Shown: piece after piece, positions 1-6,611 of the stretch
Layout: each line of letters starts with the position of its first letter
Numbering within the stretch: the stretch's first letter is position 1
Assembly (NCBI GenBank): GCA_014380505.1
Contig: JACMJT010000559.1
Coordinates: forward strand, 1 to 6,639
Length of the DNA: 6,639 nt
Direction of reading: 5' to 3'
Source: Hyphomicrobiales bacterium
GTDB taxonomy: Bacteria; Pseudomonadota; Alphaproteobacteria; Rhizobiales; Aestuariivirgaceae
Translations under genes and position numbers: made by a program
Notes under the pieces: model-generated
Told to the model about the DNA's origin: nothing
The model's database searches: none
Seen by the model: the letters and a program-made list of their open reading frames with translations, nothing else

Positions 1-692
1 CGGGCTTCAAGCTCTGCGTCGGCCACCCGTGGGAGTTCATCGCCATTTTAAAGGCCATTATCGAAACCGAAATCAAACCGGACTTTATAGTGGTGGACGG
101 GAACGAAGGCGGCACGGGTGCTGCCCCGCTCGAATTCATGGACCACCTCGGCACGCCGCTCCGTGACGGGCTGGCTTTCGTCCATTCGGCACTGATTGGC
201 GCCAATTTGCGCGACGACATCAAGATCGGCGTTTCGGGGAAAATCACCTCAGGGTTCGACATGGCGCGCGTGCTGGCGCTGGGGGCCGACTGGTGCAACG
301 CCGCGCGAGGCTTCATGTTCGCCGTGGGCTGTATCCAGGCCCAGCAATGCCATACGGGCGAGTGCCCCACCGGCGTCACAACACAGGACCCGTGGCGCCA
401 GCGGGCCATCGTCGTGCCCGACAAGGCCGAGCGCGTGGCAAGCTTCCACCGCGAAACGATCAAGGCGCTGGCCGAACTTGTCGCGGCGGCCGGTCTTGAT
501 CACCCGAGAGAGTTGAGCCCACACCATTTCATGCATCGTGCGGCACCCGACCGGGTAGTGACCTACGCCGAGCAATACCGTCCCATGAAGCCTGGTGAAT
601 TGCTAAGGGGCGGTGGCGGCGAGACATTCCAGAGCGCCTGGGCGATGGCGAGGAGTGATCGTTTTTCACCCGTGACCGAACCCCTGACATAA
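1..692 (+). CDS. FMN-binding glutamate synthase family protein, 3' part (5' end outside the window)
   Basis: The frame is open from the left edge (first full codon at 3) to a TAA stop at 690-692, giving the last 229 residues of a longer protein. It matches the C-terminal half of the glutamate synthase central/FMN domain. Visible are a glycine-rich phosphate-binding stretch ([15 protein letters not shown]), then [20 protein letters not shown], then a Cys-x5-Cys-x4-Cys cluster with codons at 330, 348 and 363 followed by [10 protein letters not shown]. In glutamate synthase the equivalent cysteines hold a 3Fe-4S cluster beside FMN. The tail ([17 protein letters not shown]) is typical of the stand-alone 'GltB domain 2' proteins, not of full-length GltB, which continues into a GXGXG repeat domain absent here. 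Stand-alone members are presumed flavin/iron-sulfur oxidoreductases, but their true substrate is often unknown, so glutamate synthesis should not be assumed. A small 5-bp hairpin follows the stop. Confidence 0.88.
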   Translation, partial: GFKLCVGHPWEFIAILKAIIETEIKPDFIVVDGNEGGTGAAPLEFMDHLGTPLRDGLAFVHSALIGANLRDDIKIGVSGKITSGFDMARVLALGADWCNAARGFMFAVGCIQAQQCHTGECPTGVTTQDPWRQRAIVVPDKAERVASFHRETIKALAELVAAAGLDHPRELSPHHFMHRAAPDRVVTYAEQYRPMKPGELLRGGGGETFQSAWAMARSDRFSPVTEPLT

Positions 693-705
693 CCGCCGAA
701 GCGGT
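692..705 (+). other. Small hairpin just after the glutamate synthase-like stop codon
   Basis: ACCGC and GCGGT pair across a CGAA tetraloop immediately after the TAA. There is no T-run behind it, so it is not a standard intrinsic terminator. It may only stabilise the 3' end or reduce read-through into tdh, 28 bases on. It could also be chance. Confidence 0.25.
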
Positions 706-732
706 GTAGAACGCACGCGAAAGAGGTGTCGA

Positions 733-1758
733 ATGCGGGCGTTGGTCAAGGCGGAAAAGGCGGAAGGTCTCACACTGCGCGATGAGCCGGTGCCGAAAAT
801 CGGCCCCGATGACATTCTTATCAAGGTGGCGAAGACCGGCATCTGCGGCACCGATCTCCATATCTGGAATTGGGACGAATGGGCGCAGAAGACCATCCCC
901 GTGCCCATGGTCGTCGGCCATGAGTTCGCTGGAACCGTCGCCGAAGTGGGCAGCCATGTCCGCACCGTGAAAGTTGGCGACCGTGTGTCGGGCGAAGGCC
1001 ACTTAATCGGCATGAAGAGCCGCATGGCGAGGGCCGGTCACTTTCATCTCGATCCCGAAACCAGGGGCGTCGGCGTCAACGTGCCCGGCGCCTTCGCCGA
1101 GTATCTGAAAATTCCCGCCTTCAACGCCATCCACCTGCCGCCCGAAGTGGACGACGAAATCGGCGCCATTCTCGATCCCCTCGGCAACGCCGTGCATACG
1201 GCCCTGTCCTTCGATCTCGTCGGTGAAGACGTGCTGATCACCGGCGCCGGCCCCATCGGCATCATGGCCGCCGCCGTCTGCCGCCACGTCGGCGCCCGCC
1301 ATATCGTTGTGACCGACGTGAACGATTACCGCCTAGACCTGTGCAATCAGGTGGCGGATGCGGTGACGGTGAACGTCTCCCGGGAGGACCTGAAAGCCGT
1401 CATGGAGCGGATCGGCATGCGCGAAGGCTTCGACATCGGCCTTGAAATGTCAGGCGCCCCCGCCGCCTTCGAGCAGATGACCAAACACCTGATAATGGGT
1501 GGCAAGATTGCCATGCTCGGCATACCCTCGGGCAAGATGCCGGTGGACTGGAACTCGATCATCTTCAAGGCCCTCACCATCAAGGGCATCTACGGCCGCG
1601 AGATGTTCGAGACCTGGTACAAGATGATCGCCATGCTGCAATCCGGCCTCGACGTGCGCAAGGTCATCACCCACCGCATGAAAGCCGCCGATTACGCGCA
1701 AGGGTTCGCGCTGATGAAGCAGGGAAGCAGCGGCAAGATTGTATTGGATTGGCGTTAG
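733..1758 (+). CDS. tdh: L-threonine 3-dehydrogenase (structural-zinc-less variant)
   Basis: A cytoplasmic zinc-dependent medium-chain dehydrogenase of 341 residues, the same length as E. coli Tdh. It oxidises L-threonine with NAD+ to 2-amino-3-ketobutyrate, which Kbl normally cleaves to glycine and acetyl-CoA. Visible features are the catalytic zinc ligands Cys38 (GICGTDLH) and His63-Glu64 (VVGHEF), the GAGPIG nucleotide-binding motif at 171-176, and long Tdh-specific blocks: [19 protein letters not shown] (46-64), [17 protein letters not shown] (152-168) and [14 protein letters not shown]. The odd point is that the residues aligned with E. coli structural-zinc Cys93, 96, 99 and 107 are Gly, Ser, Ala and Asp, with no length change. 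ATG at 733 is supported by AGAGGTG at 722-728. No kbl lies next to it in this window, so its usual partner must be encoded elsewhere or replaced. The stop overlaps that of the convergent ligase gene. Confidence 0.95.
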   Translation: MRALVKAEKAEGLTLRDEPVPKIGPDDILIKVAKTGICGTDLHIWNWDEWAQKTIPVPMVVGHEFAGTVAEVGSHVRTVKVGDRVSGEGHLIGMKSRMARAGHFHLDPETRGVGVNVPGAFAEYLKIPAFNAIHLPPEVDDEIGAILDPLGNAVHTALSFDLVGEDVLITGAGPIGIMAAAVCRHVGARHIVVTDVNDYRLDLCNQVADAVTVNVSREDLKAVMERIGMREGFDIGLEMSGAPAAFEQMTKHLIMGGKIAMLGIPSGKMPVDWNSIIFKALTIKGIYGREMFETWYKMIAMLQSGLDVRKVITHRMKAADYAQGFALMKQGSSGKIVLDWR

Positions 1759-3116
1759 TGCAATGGAGCAGGGTGTGCGACGAGGCGTTCCTTTTCTCCC
1801 GATCCGGAGCGCGGGATGACGTCAACAAGGTTCACCGTGACCAGAACGTTTTCCACTCCGTTCTGCGTCAGCACTGCGGCGATTTCACTGCGAACTTGAG
1901 CCGCAATCGAAGCGGAATCGACCCGTTCATGCATGACCACGTTAATTTCGAGACCTCTCGGCGCAAGTGAAAACTGATACTGCCGCAGTCCCGCCATTTT
2001 GATCAGAGGCGAACGCAACTGGCCGGCATGAAGTTTGACCGTGTCACCGTTCATGCCAGGCAGCGCAAGATATTCCTCCTGCCGTCCTTGAATTTCAGAA
2101 ATCCTGGCGAATGGCATTCCGCAGGCACAGGGGGAGTCGGTGATCCGGACCACATCCGATAATTCGTAGCGTATCAAGGGAAAAACCCTATTGGTCAGCG
2201 TCGTCAGCAACAATTTGGCGCCTAATACGCCATTTGGTACCGGTCGATTTCGGTCATCCACGGCTTCGTAGATCAGCAGGTCTTCCGGAATATGCGGTCC
2301 AGCGAAATGCTTGCACTCCATACTCACGCAAAAAGATTCGGTCGAATTATAGCGGTTGGTTATGTCTATTCCCCAGACTTCCCCCGCCAATTCCCTCAAT
2401 TCCGGGGCCAGCGATTCAGCCACCGAACCCAATAGCGAAGGCTGGATTCGCAACCGGCCTTGACGCTGTTCATCGACGAGCCGTCTGATGTAGGACGGAT
2501 AGGTGATGATTACATCCGGTTGAAAACCGTTCAGGGCGGCTACAACGTCGGCGATGGGCATGGTAACAAACAGACGCGGCGCAACAGAATCCCGCATCAG
2601 GAAGTCATACACCTGATTGCTTAAATGCTGCGGTGACGAAGCGCCGATTCCGATGGTACGGCTGTTTGATTTTATCCCGCCTATTTCGAGAAAACGGAGC
2701 AGGTTTGCAATTCCGGCTGCCCAAACGCTTCTGTCATAGACTACAACTGCCCGTTCGCCGCTGGTTCCACCTGTGGCACACACTCGGTACTCTCCGAAGA
2801 GGGCTCGGCCGGCATTCTCGCTAGCCAAATGAGCCTCGGTATCGGTCAACTTGATACGGCCATCAGTCACAATGCGGTCGAAATTGCGGACGAGTTCGGA
2901 TTTGGTGAGAACCGGATACTCCCGAAATGGGACCTGGCCATCCACGAGTGGACCGATCGAATCGCGATAATAGGTGGAATGATCCACTGCGTACCGGAGC
3001 ATAGCCCTGAGACTCACCTGCTGGTGCGCCAAGAGTTGCTCCCGGGACCAGAATCGGCGTTTCAGTAAGTCAGTGGACAGGTGTTTGATCGCAATGTGTT
3101 CATCATCTACCTTCAT
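1755..3116 (-). CDS. Adenylate-forming ligase, phenylacetate-CoA ligase/CapK-like
   Basis: A 453-residue cytoplasmic protein of the PaaK/CapK branch of the ANL (adenylate-forming) superfamily. Such enzymes activate a carboxylic acid with ATP to an acyl-adenylate and pass it to CoA or another acceptor. Core motifs appear in order: phosphate loop ATGGTSGE at 114-121, TYPSYIRRL at 205-213, YNSTES at 256-261 (A5-like), [10 protein letters not shown] at 316-325 (A7-like), CACG at 330-333, GRQEEYL hinge at 344-350 (A8-like), and a C-terminal GSGEKERLV with candidate catalytic Lys442. Length is close to that of PaaK, so the protein seems intact. ATG at 3116 was chosen because TAGGAG lies 8 bases upstream. 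An in-frame ATG at 3143 has no such site and would overlap the upstream gene. It lies 11 bases behind the flavoprotein gene, so co-transcription is likely. Hand counts of sampled lines give about 53% G+C, against 65-70% in sampled tdh lines. The substrate is not predictable; phenylacetate itself is doubtful. Confidence 0.82.
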   Translation of the reverse strand: MKVDDEHIAIKHLSTDLLKRRFWSREQLLAHQQVSLRAMLRYAVDHSTYYRDSIGPLVDGQVPFREYPVLTKSELVRNFDRIVTDGRIKLTDTEAHLASENAGRALFGEYRVCATGGTSGERAVVVYDRSVWAAGIANLLRFLEIGGIKSNSRTIGIGASSPQHLSNQVYDFLMRDSVAPRLFVTMPIADVVAALNGFQPDVIITYPSYIRRLVDEQRQGRLRIQPSLLGSVAESLAPELRELAGEVWGIDITNRYNSTESFCVSMECKHFAGPHIPEDLLIYEAVDDRNRPVPNGVLGAKLLLTTLTNRVFPLIRYELSDVVRITDSPCACGMPFARISEIQGRQEEYLALPGMNGDTVKLHAGQLRSPLIKMAGLRQYQFSLAPRGLEINVVMHERVDSASIAAQVRSEIAAVLTQNGVENVLVTVNLVDVIPRSGSGEKERLVAHPAPLH

Positions 3117-3124
3117 CGGGAGAG

Positions 3125-3130
3125 CTCCTA
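3125..3130 (-). promoter_or_regulatory. Ribosome binding site of the ligase gene, overlapping the upstream stop
   Basis: On the minus strand the sequence reads TAGGAG. Its first three bases are the stop codon of the flavoprotein gene, and AGGAG is a strong Shine-Dalgarno core 8 bases before ATG 3116. This decides the ligase start and suggests that translation of the two genes is coupled. Confidence 0.75.
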
Positions 3131-4363
3131 AAGAGGCAGGCATTCACTGCTCGCAGCGGCGTCCATGTGCTCGGCCAGATAGGCCGCGTCGGCGCCGACA
3201 TATGATAGCAGCCCCGACCTGAAATTGTGCATCCAGTGCAGGCCGAGGAAATACGCGCCGGGACAGCCGGTCACACCACGCTGTTGAACGGGTGCGCCGT
3301 TGCCATCGAACACCCGCAATTTCACCCAATCGAAGTCGTAACGATGCCCCGTCGCCCAGATCACCGTGCGAATGTTTGCTTCCCTTAGTTTCAGCGACCG
3401 GGCAGATTCGACAGCCGCGGACGGTTGCGGGTTGTAATCTTGCCGCAGCCCCATATTGAGGGTTTCTGCCAGCGTATCGGCGGCGGTAATAAAATCCGCA
3501 CAGTTCTTGTCGGCATCGTTCAACACTTGGTTTGCATCGTCGGCAAGGGCTATTGTGCCATCGGATGCCCCTTCGACACGGCCAAGCAGCGTGGCACCGG
3601 CAGAATGCAGGCACCGGGCGTAGAGATCATAACCGCCATTGACGCCTGTCATCACAGTCGGGGGCGGATACTTGCGGCCCGGGAAATTGTCGATCGGCAC
3701 ATCGAAGCGCCCGAGTTTGTCATACCACCAGATGACATCCTTGTCCCGATAGCGGCGAGGCGCGTAGCGGTGACGGCCAACCGACAGAAACACTTTCCGT
3801 CCATCCTGAAGCAATTCATCGGCGATCTGCGTGCCCGAGGAACCGCTGCCGGCAACAAGCACTGCGCCCGCCGGCAATTCAGCCGGAGACCGGTAGTGGG
3901 TGGCATCGGTCTGATAGACGCTGGACGGAAGCGACTTGGCGAACTCCGGGATCAATGGGCGATGAAAGGGGCCTGTCGCGATGACGACCTGGCGCGCCGA
4001 AATTGTGCCATTCGGCGTCTCGATGACAAAGCCCGAGCCATCGGCTTCGCGCAACGCAGTGACCTCGGTGCCCGGCCGCACCGGCGCATCGATTCTGGCA
4101 GCGTAGTCCTCGATAAAGCGAAGGATTTCCGAATGATGCGCAAAGCCTTCCGGATCGGTGCCTTCATAGACCATGCCGGGCAATTGCAAGGACCAGTTTG
4201 GCATTTGAAAAGCCAAGGAATTCCACCGCTCGCTCCGCCACCTTTCCGCAACCCGCCGCCGTTCCAGAACGATGTGTTCGCGGCCGCGTTCGCGCAAGTG
4301 GAAGCTCATGGCCAGTCCCGCCTGGCCACCGCCGATGATTACGGTGTCATGCTGCTCTCTCAT
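3128..4363 (-). CDS. FAD/NAD(P)H-dependent flavoprotein, monooxygenase-like (CzcO/YUCCA-type group)
   Basis: A 411-residue soluble flavoprotein with two Rossmann folds. The FAD fold begins at the N-terminus (TVIIGGGQAG, glycines at 11-16, with Glu34 ending the second strand as an ADP-ribose ligand). ERWRSERWNSLAFQMP follows at 40-55, then ATGPFHRP at 129-136, the NAD(P)H-binding GSGSSG at 172-177, ATGH at 337-340, and a C-terminal FLGLHWMHNFRSGLLSYVGADA block closing the FAD site. This order fits the COG2072 group, which contains flavin monooxygenases acting on nitrogen, sulfur or ketone substrates. The usual fingerprint FxGxxxHxxxY/W is degenerate: LPSSVYQTDATHY at 145-157, with Gln where His is expected. 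So monooxygenase activity is likely but unproven. Sampled lines give about 63-68% G+C, unlike the ligase gene behind it. The ATG at 4363 sits only seven residues before the FAD-binding strand and has no clear Shine-Dalgarno. The substrate is unknown. Confidence 0.83.
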   Translation of the reverse strand: MREQHDTVIIGGGQAGLAMSFHLRERGREHIVLERRRVAERWRSERWNSLAFQMPNWSLQLPGMVYEGTDPEGFAHHSEILRFIEDYAARIDAPVRPGTEVTALREADGSGFVIETPNGTISARQVVIATGPFHRPLIPEFAKSLPSSVYQTDATHYRSPAELPAGAVLVAGSGSSGTQIADELLQDGRKVFLSVGRHRYAPRRYRDKDVIWWYDKLGRFDVPIDNFPGRKYPPPTVMTGVNGGYDLYARCLHSAGATLLGRVEGASDGTIALADDANQVLNDADKNCADFITAADTLAETLNMGLRQDYNPQPSAAVESARSLKLREANIRTVIWATGHRYDFDWVKLRVFDGNGAPVQQRGVTGCPGAYFLGLHWMHNFRSGLLSYVGADAAYLAEHMDAAASSECLPL

Positions 4364-4392
4364 TCACGGATATTCGTCGCAAACAATAACAT

Positions 4393-4421
4393 TTCCTAGC
4401 ATGCAATAGAAATGCTTGGAA
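4393..4421. promoter_or_regulatory. Candidate operator: imperfect 10-bp inverted repeat in the divergent intergenic region
   Basis: TTCCTAGCAT and ATGCTTGGAA pair at 9 of 10 positions across a 9-base spacer. The dyad is centred about 44 bases upstream of the flavoprotein start and about 80 bases upstream of the SH3 gene. No T-run follows on either strand, so a terminator is unlikely. Position and symmetry suit a dimeric repressor or activator site. On the minus strand the arms overlap weak -35-like (TTCCAA) and -10-like (TAGGAA) hexamers 17 bases apart, each only about half matching consensus. I found no convincing promoter for the SH3 gene in the rest of 4364-4485. Confidence 0.35.
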
Positions 4422-4485
4422 GGAGTGCTGGATAAGGGTCGATTGCAGTGGCATTCTGCGGCCTGTAACCGGATGAGGTGCTTTC

Positions 4486-5067
4486 ATGCTTTTTCGCTGG
4501 ATTGTCTTTGCTGCGGCCACGCTTCTGTCGATTTGTGCGCCCGGCACACCCGCCTTGGCGGCTCCAACGTATGAAGTCACGGGCGTCAGCGCCAATGACG
4601 TGCTTAACATTCGTGAGGCGCCGCGCGCTTCGGCGCCGAAGGTCGGCCAGTATGGTCCGCGCGACAAGGGCATTCGGATTTTCCGTCGTGACAGTAACTG
4701 GGCGCTGACCGGGCGATCCGATCCGAACCAGCCCGATGGCTGGGTGAATACCCGCTATCTGAAAGTCACCGCCGCCACGGCGCGCCTCGAACTGCCGATC
4801 TCCTGCTTGGGCACGGAGCCGTTCTGGAACCTTACCGTCCAGTCGAACCGGCGCGCGGTCTATACCGATCCCGAAACCACGGAACGGCCCTACCGCGTCA
4901 GCGAATTCCGGCGCTCCGGCCGGGGCGCCACCATGCGTCTGGGAAATGACGATAGCATGTCGATTGCGGCAGAAAGCTGCAGCGATGGAATGTCGGATAA
5001 TCAATACCCCTACAGCGTCCGAATCCTCCATCCCGATGGCCGCGAACTTAACGGCTGCTGCGGCTAA
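4486..5067 (+). CDS. Secreted SH3-domain protein with C-terminal conserved cysteine domain
   Basis: A 193-residue protein. Residues 1-25 form a signal peptide with a hydrophobic core ending in PALA-A, so the mature protein should be periplasmic. Residues 27-93 look like a bacterial SH3 (SH3_3-type) domain: DVLNIREAPRASAPKVG, then a tryptophan strand and GWVNTRYLKV. Such domains often bind cell-wall peptides. The second half (about 101-192) carries CLGTEPFW at 107-114, CSDGMSDNQYPY at 165-176 and GRELNGCC at 185-192. This pattern recalls an uncharacterised COG3650/META-like domain found in proteobacterial envelope proteins. Four cysteines (107, 165, 191, 192) could form disulfides. ATG at 4486 has GAGGTG at 4475-4480. 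It is divergent from the flavoprotein gene and probably unrelated in function. No enzymatic role can be assigned. Confidence 0.8.
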   Translation: MLFRWIVFAAATLLSICAPGTPALAAPTYEVTGVSANDVLNIREAPRASAPKVGQYGPRDKGIRIFRRDSNWALTGRSDPNQPDGWVNTRYLKVTAATARLELPISCLGTEPFWNLTVQSNRRAVYTDPETTERPYRVSEFRRSGRGATMRLGNDDSMSIAAESCSDGMSDNQYPYSVRILHPDGRELNGCCG

Positions 5068-5098
5068 GGAACAGAAACACGGCGAAACCTTCTTTTTT

Positions 5099-5166
5099 CT
5101 CTGCATCACCGGCCTTGAGCCGGGTGATCCAGACTGGATGGCAGGGTCAAGCTTTGCCATGGAGAG
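5099..5166. repeat. Paired palindromic repeat (REP/BIME-like double hairpin)
   Basis: Two hairpins face each other. The first (5105-5128) pairs ATCACCGGC with GCCGGGTGAT, one base bulged, around a CTTGA loop. The second (5138-5160) pairs ATGGCAGGG with CTTTGCCAT, with two G-T wobbles, around a TCAAG loop. The two loops are complementary, the centre ATCCAG-A-CTGGAT (5127-5139) is itself palindromic, and the outer ends CTCTGCAT and ATGGAGAG also match inversely. The whole unit can therefore also fold as one long stem. It sits between the SH3 gene and corA, just after a T-rich tract at 5089-5100. From general knowledge, similar units with CTTGA/TCAAG loops are scattered between genes in alphaproteobacteria, but copy number cannot be seen here. 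It may protect the SH3 mRNA 3' end or lie in the corA leader. Confidence 0.7.
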
Positions 5167-5223
5167 ATGCAATGTTTAGCGTTGGGCTTGCGCGGGGCAC
5201 GCAAGTCTGGGTATTTGACGGCC

Positions 5224-6231
5224 ATGCTCTCCGCCTACGGAACCGCCAAAGGCTGCCTGATAGAATTTCCTGCGATGCCCGAGCCCGGGGTGCCGCCCGA
5301 TACGGTGTGGCTCGATCTCGTGGCGCCCACCGTCGAAGAGGAGCACGTTGTGGAGGCGACCCTTGGCATCGATATTCCGACGCGGGAAGAACTGGCGGAG
5401 ATCGAGGCTTCGAGCCGTCTCTACCAGGAAGACGGCGCGGCGTTCATGACGGCTACATTGCTCCGCCGCGGCGACCACGACCAGCCGGAATCATCCCCCG
5501 TCACCTTCATCATCAAGGACAACACACTTGTCACCATCCGTTACCATCATCCGCAGGCTTTCCCGGTCTATGTGAAGCGGGCGATGAAGCCGCAGACCAC
5601 CGCCATGACGGCCTGGGGCATCCACATCAGCCTGCTGGAAGCGGTGGTCGACCGGGCCGCCGATCATCTTGAGCGCGTCGGCCACATCGTCGAGGAAACC
5701 TCGCGCAAGACCTTCGGCACCGCCCGTGCCCGGAGTGGCAAACAAAAGCGTCCGCGCCGCCGCACTGTCAGCCTTCAGGAATTGATCGAGAATATCGGAG
5801 AGGAGGGCGATTTCACCGGCAAGATGCGCGAGAGCCTGGTCTCCATCGGCCGCGTCGTCGCCTTCATGACCGCCCTTGTCGACCAGATGAAGCAAACCCG
5901 CGAGGTGAAGGACAACCGCACCCGCATCCGCATTCTCCAGCGCGACATTCAGTCACTGACCGATCACGCCTCGTTTCTGTCCGGCAAGATCAGCTTCCTG
6001 CTCGATGCGGTGCTGGGCCTCATCAACATCGAACAGAACGGCATCATCAAGATATTCTCGGTCGCCGCGGTGGTCTTCCTGCCGCCCACGCTGGTGGCCA
6101 GCGTCTACGGCATGAACTTCGATCTCATGCCCGAACTGCAATGGGATTTGGGCTATCCCTTCGCCGTCGTACTCATGCTGCTATCGGCCGCCCTGCCGTG
6201 GCTCTATTTCAAGCGCAAGGGTTGGCTGTAG
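5224..6231 (+). CDS. corA: CorA-family magnesium/divalent cation transporter
   Basis: A 335-residue inner-membrane channel of the CorA MIT family, which takes up Mg2+ (or Co2+/Ni2+; some relatives export Zn2+) as a pentamer. The N-terminal cytoplasmic domain carries VWLDLVAPTVEEE and GIDIPTREELAEIEASSRLY, typical of this branch. A long helical region follows, with a very basic patch around GKQKRPRRR. Two C-terminal membrane helices end the protein: the first (about 274-298) finishes in the diagnostic YGMN with GMN at 296-298, the second spans about 311-328, and the tail is FKRKGWL. ATG 5224 was chosen because family members usually start with M-x-x-AY. It lacks a good Shine-Dalgarno. An in-frame ATG at 5167 would add 19 unusual residues and directly abuts GGAGAG, which is too close. 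The stop overlaps the GTG start of crcB by one base. Confidence 0.9.
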   Translation: MLSAYGTAKGCLIEFPAMPEPGVPPDTVWLDLVAPTVEEEHVVEATLGIDIPTREELAEIEASSRLYQEDGAAFMTATLLRRGDHDQPESSPVTFIIKDNTLVTIRYHHPQAFPVYVKRAMKPQTTAMTAWGIHISLLEAVVDRAADHLERVGHIVEETSRKTFGTARARSGKQKRPRRRTVSLQELIENIGEEGDFTGKMRESLVSIGRVVAFMTALVDQMKQTREVKDNRTRIRILQRDIQSLTDHASFLSGKISFLLDAVLGLINIEQNGIIKIFSVAAVVFLPPTLVASVYGMNFDLMPELQWDLGYPFAVVLMLLSAALPWLYFKRKGWL

Positions 6232-6611
6232 TGCCGATGCTGCTATGGGTTGCGGCGGGAGGGGCGCTTGGCTCGGCGGCGCGCCATATGGTCAATGTGT
6301 GGTCGGGCCGGATGCTCGGCGCCGAATTCCCATGGCACACTCTGATCGTGAACATCGCGGGATGTTTCATCGTCGGATTGCTCGTCGAGCTTATGGCCCT
6401 CAAGCTCAACGTGAGCATCGAAGCTCGCGCTTTCCTGACCACCGGCATCCTCGGCGGCTTCACCACGTTCTCCGCCTTCTCGCTGGATTTCGCCCTGTTG
6501 GTGGAGCGGAAGTCCTACGGGCTGGCGGGAGGCTATGCCGCAAGTTCCGTGGTTGTCTCGTTGATCGCCGTTTTCGCCGGGCTTTATCTGGTCCGCGCGC
6601 TGGCATCATGA
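6231..6611 (+). CDS. crcB: Fluoride ion exporter CrcB/Fluc
   Basis: A small membrane protein of 126 residues with four hydrophobic segments. Fluc proteins form dual-topology dimeric fluoride channels that relieve cytoplasmic fluoride toxicity. Family marks are GGALGSAARH near the start, NIAGCFIVGLL in the second helix, and GILGGFTTFSAFSLD with the conserved phenylalanines and TTFS pore segment. Length fits E. coli CrcB. I chose GTG 6231, which overlaps the corA TAG by one base and has AAGGG at 6217-6221, nine bases upstream. ATG 6237, two codons later, is possible but too far from that site. The frame is open further upstream inside corA, but this is a shadow. No fluoride riboswitch is seen; expression probably depends on corA. 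Confidence 0.92.
   Translation: MPMLLWVAAGGALGSAARHMVNVWSGRMLGAEFPWHTLIVNIAGCFIVGLLVELMALKLNVSIEARAFLTTGILGGFTTFSAFSLDFALLVERKSYGLAGGYAASSVVVSLIAVFAGLYLVRALAS

Noticed and set aside
529..1025. Two minus-strand frames spanning the glutamate synthase-like 3' end and the tdh 5' end.
   Set aside because: They cross two well-supported plus-strand genes and contain no recognisable motif.
1741..1790. A bidirectional terminator expected between the convergent tdh and ligase genes.
   Set aside because: The two stop codons overlap by four bases and I see no hairpin with a T-run on either side. Termination must occur inside the opposing gene or by Rho.
3117..3143. An earlier ligase start at ATG 3143 (nine extra residues).
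   Set aside because: It lacks a Shine-Dalgarno and would overlap the flavoprotein gene by 16 bases, whereas ATG 3116 has TAGGAG at ideal spacing.
3425..4399. A 324-codon plus-strand open frame antisense to the flavoprotein gene.
   Set aside because: The minus-strand frame has clear FAD and NAD(P)H motifs throughout. The antisense translation shows no domain, is rich in Arg and Ala as expected of a shadow, and has no good ribosome site.
5089..5100. The T-rich tract after the SH3 gene as an intrinsic terminator.
   Set aside because: There is no convincing hairpin directly before it. The strong hairpins lie after it, which is the wrong order for the plus strand.
4396..5172. A 258-codon minus-strand open frame opposite the SH3-domain gene.
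   Set aside because: The plus-strand product has a signal peptide, an SH3 domain and conserved cysteine motifs. The opposite frame also runs through the palindromic repeat and shows no recognisable domain.
5068..5223. A fluoride or magnesium riboswitch in the corA-crcB leader.
   Set aside because: The structure seen is a symmetric inverted-repeat pair, not the pseudoknotted fluoride fold, and I could not recognise conserved M-box or crcB-motif sequence.
5115..5672. A plus-strand open frame overlapping the 5' half of corA, with ATG 5172 behind GGAGAG.
   Set aside because: Beyond the first residues it is an Arg/Gly/Ala-rich shadow of corA. Only the start-site question was kept, as a finding.
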